Positions 12,239 through 22,938 of a stretch of DNA of 64,000 nt are shown one piece after another (positions within the stretch are counted from its first letter, which is position 1; every line of letters begins with the position of its first letter). This DNA is from Rhizoclosmatium globosum (Eukaryota > Chytridiomycota > Chytridiomycetes > Chytridiales > Chytriomycetaceae): NCBI GenBank assembly GCA_002104985.1, contig MCGO01000100.1, positions 84,072 to 148,071 of the forward strand, given 5' to 3'. The notes below the pieces were generated by a model. The model was given only the letters and a program-made list of their open reading frames with translations, was not told where the DNA came from and made no database searches. The translations under genes and the position numbers were made by a program.

Positions 12239-12842
12239 AGAACTACACTCCTTTTCTTGTGCATAGACGAGGGTAGAACGGATAGCGTCTGACGATGAAG
12301 ATCCATTCGTATCATAATTTATTCTTTTCAATCACCGATATGTCCTTATTTGCATTATCAACTCATAAAGCGTTATTAACTCTTTCTACTCCATTTCTTT
12401 GTGTTAAGTATATTGATTGTCTCCATCGCTAACAGTTTATCTTTTTTTCTTAAGGGGATATTAACGAACACGATCAGTGTAGAAGCGGTAGCGGGCCTGT
12501 ACTATTATTGAGCGTCGGTTCGAGAAAAGAAAATGCTGCGCTTTGGGCACCCGTGGTGTGCCGCCTTGCCCGTCTCAATCTCATTTAGCAACAAAAATCC
12601 GGAACAAAACAAATCTTATTTATACCTGGCAAGCTTCGCGTGCACCGAGGAGTTGTGTGTTCTTCGGAGCCACTACAGGAGCCACCTCATCAAATCAGGT
12701 GGTCTGGGCCAATAATTATGTGATACCCCCAGTTAACTTTGTGTCATTTGCTTTAGTTGGTGTTTCAAAGCTTAGACCCGCTTCACCAAGTGAGAACGAC
12801 AAGGAAAGATTAAGGGCAAAGTAATCTATTACTAATGCGCAA

Positions 12843-14369
12843 ATGCAATATCATGAAGAAATAGTAAACCTATTGAATACGTCAGATTATTTTCTGCAAT
12901 CTGTTTATCATCTGCAGAAAATGTGGGGAGCTTCACAGGAACAGCATGGGAGTTCCCAACCACGACTCAGTAATACTCTCTCTATTGGCCCTCAGTCTGG
13001 ATCTGCAACACCGCGACGACTCTCTTTCGACGGTCGTTTGATGCAGTTTCGATCCAGCTCTGCACTAAACAGACCCTCCGTTGTAAGCTGAACACTTTAG
13101 TCCTACCATCCTCTCAAACTAAATTCACGAATCAAAACCTTCCAGACTCCATCAACTGGCTCTGAAGCGCGTGAAATGATTCAGGTATAGGTCCTATGTC
13201 AACCTGTCATTGTATTCCTGACAAACACACCACCAAAGATGGCCTTCCAAGAAGACACCATGAGTTTATGCGAGGGAACGAAACTCAGTACATCAACTAG
13301 CATGCTTCGGAAAGCGAGTGGACAAATGGAAGATGAATCAATGCAAGGACTCCTTAATCCTGCTTCCGGGCATAAAGCGCGTTTACGCCGATTTGAAGGA
13401 ATGGATAGCCAGTTTGGCGGAGATGGGGGTCGGTTCGTTGATAATCGCCATTATGATTTCAAGTTCAATGTTAGTGTGGTTGGAGCCAAAGGTGAGAGAC
13501 TCTTGTTCAATGCATTAAATTTAGTAATCAATTTTGTAGGAACGGGAAAAAGGACAATGGTCATCAAAGAGTGTGGTAGATGTGTTCGTTATTTTGCACT
13601 GTTTTTAATTGCGTCAACTCAGAAACACACGACAAGGATTCATTCGATGAAGGAAGGCGAACAATTAATTGGGGCCACTCTGTCGAATTCAAAGATAAAA
13701 CTTATATTCTGCGTGAAAAGCTCGTCAGAGTAGAATACTGGATCGCCAATACTGGGGAGGACTTATTGTCTCCAACAGCGAAACTCTTGTCCGGCTGTGC
13801 TGCAACATTGTTCGTATACGACAGTTGAGTATCTATCTCTATCAAGGACGAAATATCTGAAAGCCTTAGGAAGTTAACAGCCGTCGTTCATTCCTGGAGG
13901 TGTTAAAATGGTTGAACGAAATGAACAAGAATCCAAACCAGGGACAAAGTTACAAACCGATTAAAGTATTAATTGCAAACTGCCTTGATTCGCGGAAGCT
14001 GAGAGCCATTAGTAAAGATGAAGGGAAATCGTTTGCCACGAAGCACAACATGTTTTACCATGAATGCAGGTTCGTGATTTGTGACATAAGAATTAAGAGT
14101 TCATGCTTTCCTTTAGTTCAAATGATCGCAAAACCTTCAAGAAGGTGTACCACACGATCCTTCGACTTGTTATGGATCCAATCCTAGATCTCGCTGAAGA
14201 CAAGATCGATGGGGTAAAACCTGATGCAAACATTCCCGCTTATGCCATTACAAATGGATTTGTCCGTACGCGTATGGAGGTTTCTTATGCCGAGAAGGTT
14301 CGACACTCTCAAGCAGTTGAGGAAATGGAGAAGAATGATAATCTCACTGAGGTTGTGGACTGGTTATAA
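12843..14369 (+). CDS. Divergent Rab-like small GTPase-family protein
   Basis: A multi-exon gene whose second half follows the Rab/Ras fold. The first block is FNVSVVGAKG joined across an intron to TGKRTMVIKE, which keeps the GxxxxGK of the P-loop but has Arg where Ser/Thr is expected. Later blocks are LVRVEYWIANTGED (position of WDTAGQE), CAATLFVYDS (strand 4), KVLIANCLDSRKL (position of NKxD) and ISKDEGKSFATKHNMFYHEC (position of the EGxxFA...F.E.SAK region). An N-terminal extension of over 100 residues is Ser-rich. No C-terminal prenylation cysteines; it ends VVDWL. Exons were joined by eye at clear GT-AG borders (for example donor 13086, acceptor near 13150). Nucleotide binding is doubtful. 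Confidence 0.7.
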
Positions 14370-14450
14370 AAGCTAGAAACACCTTCAATTTATTCATAAA
14401 AGGTGTCGAGAATATAATTAAAGCGCGATAGAACAAATGAGTCTACTGCT

Positions 14451-15141
14451 TTAGAGCTTGGCCTTTGGAGCCTTGGCAGACTTGAGGACAGTGTCGAGCT
14501 TAGTAGCCAAGCCAATGTTTCCCTTGACCTACAAAGGAATGTGTTATCAGAATGGATGTTCAGAAAATGGAAGGGAGTAAGTAGATCGGACAAAACGGCA
14601 CTTCTTGTCCAACGACCGCCCGTCATATCTTCACATGAGCTATTACACAGATTACTTTTTCAGGTACTGACAACTGAAGTACAAACCCCCCATGTGCTCA
14701 AAAACTACCCGTGTCCAAGCAAACAATGTAGATTGCAAATCCCAACAACCAAGAGCAAGTAAAAACAGCAAACCTCACCTTCAACTTTCCGCTCATGAAA
14801 GCCTTCTGGCCATTCACTTTACCAGCAGCCAAATCCACAAACGTGTCGTCGCTCAAGCTAACAGTGATGTCAGCCTTGCCCTCAGCACCGAGCAACACGT
14901 CTCCCTTGTCCTTGAGGTCAATGGTCCATGTGGTTTCCTTGCCCTCAGCGTTCTTGACGACGAGGTGGAAGATTCCCTTCACTTTCTTGATGTTGTCGGC
15001 CTTGGTGGCTGGGTCCGCGAGGGAGGCTTTGAGGGCGGTGAAGAGAGCAGAGGATTTGTAACCGTCAACAGCAACCTGTGTGGAGGAAGGTGGACGTGGT
15101 TAATGGTGTGTGTGTGTGTGTGTGTGGCGCGTCCAAACCAT
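14451..15141 (-). CDS. SCP2 sterol-binding domain protein, probable peroxisomal
   Basis: Lipid-transfer protein made of a single SCP2 domain of 125 residues. The middle exon (14779-15075) codes GIFHLVVKNAEGKETTWTID and ITVSLSDDTFVDLAAGKVNG, both typical of the fold; the last exon (14451-14528) codes GNIGLATKLDTVLKS and ends in AKL, an accepted variant of the PTS1 peroxisomal signal. The best start is an ATG at 15139-15141 followed at once by a GT donor, which gives M joined to VAVDGYKSSALFTAL and an exact reading frame (378 nt in total). The first intron holds a GT microsatellite; the second intron is about 250 nt, long for this window. Confidence 0.85.
15106..15126 (+). repeat. GT/AC dinucleotide microsatellite
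   Basis: About ten GT units inside intron 1 of the SCP2 gene. On the coding strand of that gene it reads as a CA tract just upstream of the acceptor. Confidence 0.9.
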
Positions 15142-15525
15142 TTTTTGAGGAGTTTTCTTCGTGATTGTTGGAAGCCTTTAGCGGAACTCATGGGATTCTT
15201 GGATACGAAATTCAGAGAATTAATTGATTTGCCTTCAATATCTGCTTTATCTGGGGATGCAATGAAGTATGTTCCTTTCCAGACTCCAGCTCACATTCCC
15301 TCCAAGCCAACATTCCCCGACTCGACTATTCACAGTTTTGTAAGCTGTTAACTCTGCAATAAACTACCCGCGAAGAGACATAAGTGACCCTATATTTTAT
15401 TACACACTGAGCCAGAAAAGACCCAAATGAAATCAACACCCCACATCATCTGCAAGCAAAAACGCATAAACATTATGAAATCCTTCTAATCAAGCCATAA
15501 AAATCCTGGAACGTGGTTGGAAACT

Positions 15526-16317
15526 TTACACTCTGGTGTACTTTCCAATGAGGTGGAGGATGAAGACGGCAGCAATGAAAGTCAGGGAACCGACAAGAAC
15601 AACGACAGGGTCGCTAAAATAAAGTCATATGTTAGATATTCAACTCGACGAATAATATAGAGTGGAAAGGAAGCAAAAGGTACTGAAATAGGTGGCATCA
15701 TTTCTCCCACCACCTTTCAGTCAGTGGTTGGCGCTCCGTATCTCTTCGCGCTAGAGGAGGCAGCAGTCCAGGTCTTCGTAAGAGATCCGGTTGGTCCCTT
15801 CCTCAATTTTCCCTTTCGTTGATTCATAACAGCTTCCACACCCAATATGTCAGAGAGCAAGAGACAAGTTTTGCTCATTACAGTCTTCCTTCCAATTTCC
15901 AAATTGAAAGTTGATCCAGATGTTGCTGGCATGGATGACGGGGATGACGGCGAAAAAGAGCATGTTCACGAGTAGAAGATTCGAAGGCCTCTCCGCAGTG
16001 AATGGAGTTGTTTTCTTTTCTATAAGGAAAATACGCACACTTTGATTCCAGGAGCATCGTCAGTGTACATCTTCATCATACCACCTGGACCTGGGGAAGG
16101 ACGGCCTGGGGCAGCCTTTGAGGCAGGTCCAGAGGAGGAGTTTGTGGCCTTGCGTCTCATACCGGCTGCAGTCAATTTAGCTTCGTTGTCGGCCTGGATA
16201 TGAGGTGTCGAGTTAGCACTAGGTACTTATTGTGTGTTGATGGACAGCAGGTTGAGAGGTGAACCGTGGATTGAAAGGCGACAGAGGCCCCTTGGTGGCC
16301 ACGTTGCATGCCTCCAT
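15526..16317 (-). CDS. SEC61B: Protein transport protein SEC61 subunit beta
   Basis: Small tail-anchored subunit of the ER translocon. Exon 2 (16039-16193) codes the Ser/Gly/Pro-rich cytosolic part and the conserved GGMMKMYTDDAPGIK; exon 3 (15526-15613) codes DPVVVLVGSLTFIAAVFILH, the membrane anchor, ending GKYTRV. Splicing AAAGT to CGACCC gives KVDPVVV, as in the family. The intron between them is about 425 nt. Exon 1 is less certain: an ATG at 16317 with a donor after QPA gives a good frame. The gene is divergent from SAM50, 156 bases away. Confidence 0.9.
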
Positions 16318-16473
16318 CACGTGGTTGAGTAGGTAGTCATGGCAGTCTCAGAGGCAGGGAAAGGAGGGCAGTGGGGGAGGGAAACACTGCACCATTTGAT
16401 GGATTGTGATTTTGTGATTGGTTCGCTCCTCGTTTTTCTCATTCAGGCCCAACCAAAAAGCAAACAAAGCAAT

Positions 16474-18273
16474 ATGCAAGGCGGCGACTTCTCAGCACCC
16501 GTGACAGTCTCAGCCGTTCGATTCGAAGGAATTTCGGCGACCAAGGACGGCTTACTCAGCCGCCACGCCGCGCCGCTCTTTGCGCTGCCGCGGGACACGC
16601 CCTTTGGCCACGTGGCCGCCCAAGCCCACGAGGCCGCCGCGAAACTGCACCAGCTCGGCGTGTTTAAGACGGTCGATGTCGTGCTTGATTCGGATGCTCC
16701 CGGCGAGGTGGCCGTTGTCTTCCATGTGAAGGAGGTCTCGAGACTCTATGCAAAGACTGGAACAGAAATTGGAAACAACGAAGGAAACATGGTGTGTACT
16801 TGCGTGTTTGTGTGGGTGGTGCGCGTGCATTCGTAGTTGACTGATCGCTGCATCTTGGTTAGTTTGCGAACCTCAAGATCAGAAATGCTTTGGGGAATGC
16901 TGAAACCCTTGAAGCTACTGTCAACTACGGTGTAGAGACTTCTGAACCATTGACGGAAAACAAGCCCTTCCAGTCTCAACTCGGATCGTCTTTCTCGGTA
17001 TGTTTACCACTTTAACCTCCTCTATTCACTCAACCTGTATCTAGGTCCTCTTCTCGAAACCATACGATGCTGACCCGAACAAGTTGATTCTCTTGAATGC
17101 GTTCAAGCAGTCAAAGGGTCACAATTTATATTCTTCATATTCTGAGCAGAATTCTGGTCTGTCTGCAAAGTTCAAGGTGCGTTATTCGAGATAGAAAGTT
17201 ACTAGATGTCAAGGATGAATCGAATGCGGTAGAAAATAGCCCCCGGAGTCAGCCAACTCAAATACGGGAAATATTTGTCAATTACAGATGATATGAGAAA
17301 GGAGAAGAGTGGCAGTTCTCTCCTTTCCTCTGTACCTGCATTCCTTTTAACCAACTCACTTTTAGACACTCGACACTTACGTTGGTGCTATCCACGAAAT
17401 GGGATACGAATCAACTTGGCGTCGACTCTTTGATCTTGGCAGCGTTGCATCCATGACGTACGTTACAAAAAATTCCACTACCAGAATCTAACCCTCTTTC
17501 GGAATCGACAGTATCCGAAAAGATGCAGGCCACTCTCTCAAATCGGCACTCACCTACCTCGGAACCCTCGACCGCCGTGACGACAACCTCCTTCCTACCC
17601 GAGGATACTACATCAAAACCCACCTCGAAGCCGCAGGTCTTGGTGGCGACGTGCGTCACATCAAGACTGAGTCCGAGGCACAAGTTCACATCCCTATCGC
17701 TGATTCTGGATTTTCATTCTCATCGTCACTCCGTTCTGGACTTTTGTACCCACTCTTTGGCACTGCTACTCGTGTGAATGATCGGTTCTTGTTGGGTGGT
17801 TCTGGTAACGTGCGAGGATTCACGCATAACGGTATTGGACCAAAGGATGGAAATGATGTTGTAGGAGGAGATTCTTCTTGGCTGGAGGATTGAGTTTGTT
17901 TACGCCGTTGCCTTGGTTGCGAGAGTATCCAATCAAGGGTCACTTGTTTGCGAATGCAGGAAACTTGGTCAAGTTGGATGGTGAGTTGACAGTTGCCTTT
18001 TTTGTGTTTTCCCCCGCTCAAATATTCTCTCAGATGCCAAGGACTTGAGTGTTGCTTCCAAGAAACTGTTGAGTGGATTCAGCTCAGCTGTTGGTCTAGG
18101 TCTTGCAGTTCGTTTCAGCATTTTGAGGTTGGAAATCAACTACTGTTTGCCAATCAGCGTCACATCAACAGATGGTGTCAAGCCTGGGTTGCAGTTCGGT
18201 GCTGTAAGTAACATACGGATTTATCGTGTCATTTTCTAACATATATTCTTCTTAGGGACTTCACTTTGCTTAA
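16474..18273 (+). CDS. SAM50: Mitochondrial sorting and assembly machinery, SAM50/Omp85 family
   Basis: Outer-membrane beta-barrel core of the SAM complex, which inserts other barrels. The N-terminus (about residues 8-95) is a POTRA-like domain (VRFEGISATKDGLL, HQLGVFKTVDVVLD). The barrel part includes TRGYYIKTHLEAAGLGG, the LLGGSGNVRGF block (fourth-strand L6-type loop motif with RGF), and SLFTPLPW, ending GLHFA. About six introns. After VVGGD (near 17870) the frame is lost by one base; an extra T in the TT at 17872-17873 restores GGDFFLAGGLSLFTPLPW, so an indel error is likely. Without it the protein would lose the last third of the barrel. Confidence 0.9.
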
Positions 18274-18361
18274 ACTTACTTTATGGAAGAGAGTTTCCAA
18301 CATTTTATTAAAGTCTCCTTTGCCAATAGTTCTTATTAGTTTAACGACGCCATTACTTCCT

Positions 18362-19980
18362 TCAGCTGTCAGTCCTAGCTTTTCCATCTGCCTTGATCTT
18401 TTCGATAAGTTGCTGCATCCGGTTCTAGTTTCCATCGCGTTCTGAGCCTGAATGAAGGAAATACTCAGTTGATATTGAGTGTCATTGTGTAGTAGGGAAA
18501 CAAACCTGACGTATTTTAGAACGCTCCAAAATTGCATCAACAGTCGACTTGAAAGGCTCCAAGTCGACTTTGATGTCAGTAATATCACGGCTTACTCGTC
18601 AAGTTGCTCAACAGGACTCAAGGGGCTATCTTTTCCAATTTACCATCCTCGAACTTCCACCTCTAGTCTCGTTCTTGTCGCTTTCTTCTTCCATGCTAGC
18701 ATCGCTTATTTCTTCAACCTCGACAGTGCGGGACCACGAGAACGCTTCAACACGTTCCTCGCTAAATCAACTCAAAGTTAGTTAAAAGGTTTTAGTTGAG
18801 TATGAAAACTCTACTCATTCCCCAAGACATTTTGGCCAATCTCGTCTCCTCCTTGGTAACATCCACTTCATCCAGCACCTCAAGGTTCTTGAGACCATAT
18901 ATCAGTTGCAAACGATAGTCTGGTGCTGATGCGCAAGGGTTTTCTGCAAGAATCACATTCTCAAGGGATTGGGGGAACGATTCTAACGTAAGTAAAAGTA
19001 AATATTAGATGATACCCGTTTGACAACAAAAGTTTCACACACCAATTTCAACAATGTTGACCAAGTTCCCACTCAAATCAATCATCTTCAGCTCCTTCAA
19101 CCCGAAATTCCTTCAACCTTAGAAACAAAATTGCTTGCGAGACAGAGAATTCGGAGATTCACAAGACTCGCGAGTGGCTTAAGAGAGGAAATGGAGTTAT
19201 GTTGAAGGTGAAGGTGCGTGATTGAAGTGTATGTTGAAATTCCGGAAAGACATTCAATTCGAGAGCGATCGAGACGGATATGTGTTGCTGTTTTGAGGAG
19301 ATGCGCGCACTCTGTTGGGGTCATGTCAAGGGGTGTTGGATTTTTTTCGATACAAGGAGGGCAAGGTCCACTTGGCCTGTACAGATGTGTATTAATGATT
19401 TTGAAAGTAAAGTCATGTGCGGTTATAGTTACCAGGGACGTGTTCAGGAATGACAACCTTTTCAGGGTTTGTCAGAATACTTGTGGGTGATGGTTTCTTG
19501 ACACCAATTCGCGCTGAAGGAAGGGTAGCTGATGCAGACTTTTGAATTGTACTTGAGGTTGTTCCAAGGCGCGAGGAGGTGGTTGAGGAAGCTGGCTTTG
19601 ATGAGATGGTTGAGGTTGGGCGGGATACAACCGAGTCGCGTTTTATTGAGTTGATAGAAGCAGCATTGGAACCAGAGATAGAGAAGAAGGAGTCTTTGTG
19701 AGTTTAGGAGGCAGGCCTGACACTCTCTGTTGGGTAGTTGCTGGTGCTGATTGAAGTTTGGTGGAAGTAGGGGTTTGTTTTGTTGAGATTGGATTCTTTC
19801 TGGTGGCTGATTGATCGATGGAATAAAAGATGGTTGTTTTGAGATTGGTTTCGTAGGGACGCGTGAACTGGCGGTAGTTGGTGTTAATGTCTTGACAGCT
19901 GGTTTGACACCAGCACCAGATTCAGGTGTGCTCTTGGATCTCAGAGTCGCTGCAGCAGGAGGAGCACTGCTTCTCAGCAT
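18362..19980 (-). CDS. LRRC46-type leucine-rich repeat protein
   Basis: An axonemal-type LRR protein. The N-terminal 150 or so residues are Ser/Thr/Pro-rich and likely disordered. The LRR block reads THIRLDRSRIECLSG, THLHLQHNSISSLKPL, RILCLASNFVSKVEG, KMIDLSGNLVNIVEI and then SFPQSLENVILAENPC, close in order to vertebrate LRRC46 as I recall it. A Glu-rich segment and a short helical tail (MQQLIEKIKADGK) follow, ending at 18362. The frame between the N-terminal exon and the LRR block needs one base more in the T7 run at 19341-19347, giving VSKKNPTPLD. LRRC46 is linked to cilia and flagella in animals; a role here is inference. Confidence 0.75.
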
Positions 19981-20022
19981 GACGATAATACTTTCTTATT
20001 TATTCGATAATTTGACAATTCA

Positions 20023-20610
20023 TCACTTTTTCCCAAACAACCCCTTGACTTTACCCAAAACACCCTTCTTTTCATCCTTCTTCACATCCGCGAATTCAGC
20101 ATCTTCAATAGAATCTTTTCCACTTGCCGCAACCGGAGCAGGTCCACTTCCTCCCCCCAGGAGTGCACCCATCAAACCTCCCTGACCTCCCATTCCACTT
20201 CGAACAGCTTCATCATCGAGAACGCCAAGCTCCTTCAGCCGTTTCACAACTTCAGAAATGAGCCCGCTGATCTCGCGATCCATTGCAATCTTCATCAAGT
20301 CGGAAATCGCAGGTTGCTTTGTTGGGTTACGTGGATCAATGATACCCTTGGCTGTGAGTTTGAGAGATAGAGATGTGCACAAGGTTGTGAGTTGAGTGTC
20401 GCGCTGGATGGCGAGGAAGATCTTTTGGGCGGCGGCTGCAAGCTTGGGGTCCATGTTGTTCAATGGGTTACCTCCGTTTGGTGGTGGAGGTGGGGCAGAA
20501 GCATAGGTGCGGATGAGGTATGGTCTTTGAATAGATGCGATTGCAGGAGTTGCAATGGGACGGAAGGTACGTGGCAGTTGGCGGAGGAGTGGAGCCAATC
20601 GAGGAAACAT
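20023..20610 (-). CDS. Small protein with mitochondrial presequence, function unknown
   Basis: A single-exon frame of 195 residues starting at 20610. The N-terminus is Arg/Leu/Pro-rich without acidic residues ([18 protein letters not shown]), ending in RTYASA, which looks like a presequence and cleavage site. A Pro/Gly hinge leads to a helical domain (residues about 50-130), then a Gly/Met stretch ([16 protein letters not shown]) and a Lys-rich tail ([14 protein letters not shown]). I do not recognise the family. It starts 61 bases after the RPF1 stop on the same strand, so the two could share transcription, though that is not shown. Confidence 0.7.
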   Translation of the reverse strand: MFPRLAPLLRQLPRTFRPIATPAIASIQRPYLIRTYASAPPPPPNGGNPLNNMDPKLAAAAQKIFLAIQRDTQLTTLCTSLSLKLTAKGIIDPRNPTKQPAISDLMKIAMDREISGLISEVVKRLKELGVLDDEAVRSGMGGQGGLMGALLGGGSGPAPVAASGKDSIEDAEFADVKKDEKKGVLGKVKGLFGKK

Positions 20611-20671
20611 CTTTTGTTGGAACTTCTTTTGCACTTTCTTTTCTTCTTTATTGGATTTATAAACGATAAGC

Positions 20672-21813
20672 TTACAAAAAGAACCTTCTGCGGGAAGTCT
20701 CCATCTCAGGCTGAACGAGTAAAGGTTAATGATGGATTCTAATCGAAGGAAAATGCAACAAACCTTGAACATCCATTCATAATCTCCATACTTGGTATCA
20801 AACGTTCCTTTTTGCAGCCATTTCAGTTTGAGAGTAAAACGTGGGCCCAACTCTTGCAAATCACAACGCTTTCCATCTTTGAAAATATATCTACATGAAT
20901 TGTTAGATAAACCCAAATTCAGAAGGGAAATAACCTATGGCGTCTGAAGAAAATGAAATCACGTTGGTTGTGGAATGTAGCGACCTGTCGTCCCTTGAAT
21001 TCAGGGACATGAGGAAAGAGGGAAGCAAACATGCGACCAATTGTGTGTCCCAATCGCGTGTTGAAGTTGTTGAGGATAAGTTCTGGTTTATGCGCGTATG
21101 CAACACCGTGTCCTCGAATTTCCTTGTTCAATTTGATGGACGAGAGTTTGAAATGTGCAGTTGGACCATTTGGAAGGTGAATGATTGTGATTGCATCTAA
21201 ATTATGCTTTAGAATCCGCGAGATAAAGTATATCGGTACTCACTTGGTGTCTTCTTGTCTTCGTTGATGATAATCAAGTCTGTGTAATCTCTTCCAATCG
21301 CCAATTCCACAACCTTCTTCACTTCGAATTGTGCTCCGCGCTTCACAAAGTGCGCGTCAGGAAAGATCCCCACAAATTCGTTTGCAAATTCGTAAGTTGC
21401 CTATGAATATGATTCAGATGTGAAGGCAACTTCGCAAAAGCCCTTACTGGTGTAGCTCTCCTGCTTGTCGTAACCAGAATCTTTGGAGTCGTTCCATTGA
21501 AATACGACGCAAACTCGTCCGTTTCCTCGCTGGTGAAGACCTGTCCATTGTGTCAACATTTGCTGAATGAAGGAATGTAACGTGCCTCCTCATCATCCGC
21601 TTCAACAATCGTATCATCTTCTTCTCGAGTATTTTCAAGAGTTTTGGGTACGTTGGCAGCCAATCGCTCTTCTTTGAGTTCTGGGTTGGCAGCTTCCTCC
21701 TTCCTTGTCTTCATTCTTCGCTTCAGCTTCAATTTCGCCTTCTCCATTCGTAGCTTGTTGGCTACTTCGGAACGTTTGATCTTGTTCTTGATGTCATTTG
21801 GATCGACGGGCAT
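20672..21813 (-). CDS. RPF1: Ribosome production factor 1 (Brix domain)
   Basis: Nucleolar factor for 60S subunit assembly. The start at 21813 opens a basic coiled segment ([20 protein letters not shown]). The Brix domain follows ([49 protein letters not shown]) and the protein ends in ETSRRRFFL, matching the RPF1 end (MDTSRRKFHL in yeast and animals). This C-terminus separates it from other Brix proteins such as IMP4 and BRX1. At least five short introns. Confidence 0.93.
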
Positions 21814-22145
21814 CTTGAGTGTTGTGTTGGTTTCGACTGGTTTGCAAAAAGAAAAAACAAAGAGAACTTTCCCAGAATAAATACTATATTTTGAAATAGA
21901 GTAGAAGTACGAACCTCGAGATCTTAATGCGATTTAATAGCGTGTCAAGATCATGGCTATTACGTATTGAATTGAAGACGATTGGGAAGTGAGTTGAACG
22001 ATCATGTTTGGACCATATTACTGTCGAGTTCTTTATTTACATTGCAATTTCTGTTAGATTATGACTACGAGTCTCAGAAGTTTGGGCTGTGAATGAATAG
22101 GAGCACCAACAGATTTGAAATTCGAATGGCTCAGACCAACGCCAT

Positions 22146-22401
22146 TCAGTACAGGTCGTACTTGAACGTTATTTCTTCTGTAGGTTCTCCTGCGCATCTA
22201 GATACCAAGTGTCAGCAGCACTTAAGAGGAGACCCGAACTCACTGTCGAAACTTTCGTAACAACGGCTTGCAGTTCCAAACAGCCTGGTGTTGCCTCGAA
22301 GTCACAACGCCTTCAATGGCTTCCACACTCTGGCCTTCCGCAAGCCTCATTACTTCACACTGGTATTGTACAATATCTTTCACGGGGCACTTCTGTGACA
22401 T
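22146..22401 (-). CDS. SOM1: SOM1-like subunit of the mitochondrial inner membrane peptidase
   Basis: A 69-residue protein from two exons (22244-22401 and 22146-22197) with a 46-nt intron. The pattern CPVKDIVQYQCEV, then WNCKPLLRKFRQCAGE and a final ITFKYDLY follows yeast Som1, where paired cysteines CxxxELVQWEC and C-P-x-x-R-x-F-x-x-C and an acidic aromatic tail are conserved. Som1 supports the Imp1 protease that matures proteins in the intermembrane space. The four cysteines in a twin arrangement fit an intermembrane-space protein. The match is by pattern only, so the family call is probable rather than proved. Confidence 0.7.
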
Positions 22402-22502
22402 TTTATTGATGGTAATGGAAAGTAAACAAAAAGGAAAGAAGGAGAGAGAATTAACATGAGGAAGTGCTCGATCTACAGACTCCCAAAAAAATGATAAGAA
22501 AC

Positions 22503-22862
22503 TCAGTTATCAGTTACATTTTGCATCACTCGATATATAATCCCAAAGCTCTTGGACAGAGGATCCTCACTGGTCCTCAATGAAGCACGAAAATATTCAG
22601 AGCCACGGATAAACAATTCAGCAGAACTTTCGCATTCTATAAAGAATAAATGTCGATACACTTTTGAAATTGAGTGGTAAGGCTTTGTCAGAGAATAGTC
22701 AGTCAATTGAGGCGAAATAAGTGATAAAGCATTGGGAGAAAGGAAAGGACATAATTGTTGCAAGGGCGCACAAGTTGGAATCCAAGTATCAACAAGCAAA
22801 AGTAAACATACATAACACTAAAACATTTAGGGAATCAGGGAGGAACACGAAATTCTTACCAT
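22503..22862 (-). CDS. Hypothetical protein
   Basis: An open frame of about 100 codons ending with TGA at 22503. The only good start is an ATG at 22860-22862 followed directly by GTAAGA; splicing it to TGTTATGTATG gives MCYVCLLLLVDTW. The body has two mixed helical segments (VYRHLFFIECESSAELFIRG, SKSFGIIYRVMQ). I do not recognise it, and upstream exons cannot be excluded. Real coding status is uncertain. Confidence 0.35.
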
Positions 22863-22938
22863 CGTTTTAGTGGCTGACGAGTGACCAAAAACTCTCCCCA
22901 AAACAATTTAAATCCAATGCCCCCAAACAAGTTCTTGA

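Larger units (their letters stand above)
10822..12842. other. Gene-free region of about 2 kb, partly repeat
   Basis: No supportable gene lies here. The first 700 bases are the chitinase upstream region and AT-rich DNA. From about 11.57 to 12.24 kb the sequence is built from degenerate repeats listed separately. From 12.3 to 12.84 kb the DNA is plain, with two overlapping short open frames (12.53-12.82 kb) that show no family resemblance; it should include the promoter of the Rab-like gene. Confidence 0.6.

Noticed and set aside
12533..12824. Two overlapping short frames upstream of the Rab-like gene
   Set aside because: No family resemblance, no codon pattern, and one lacks an ATG.
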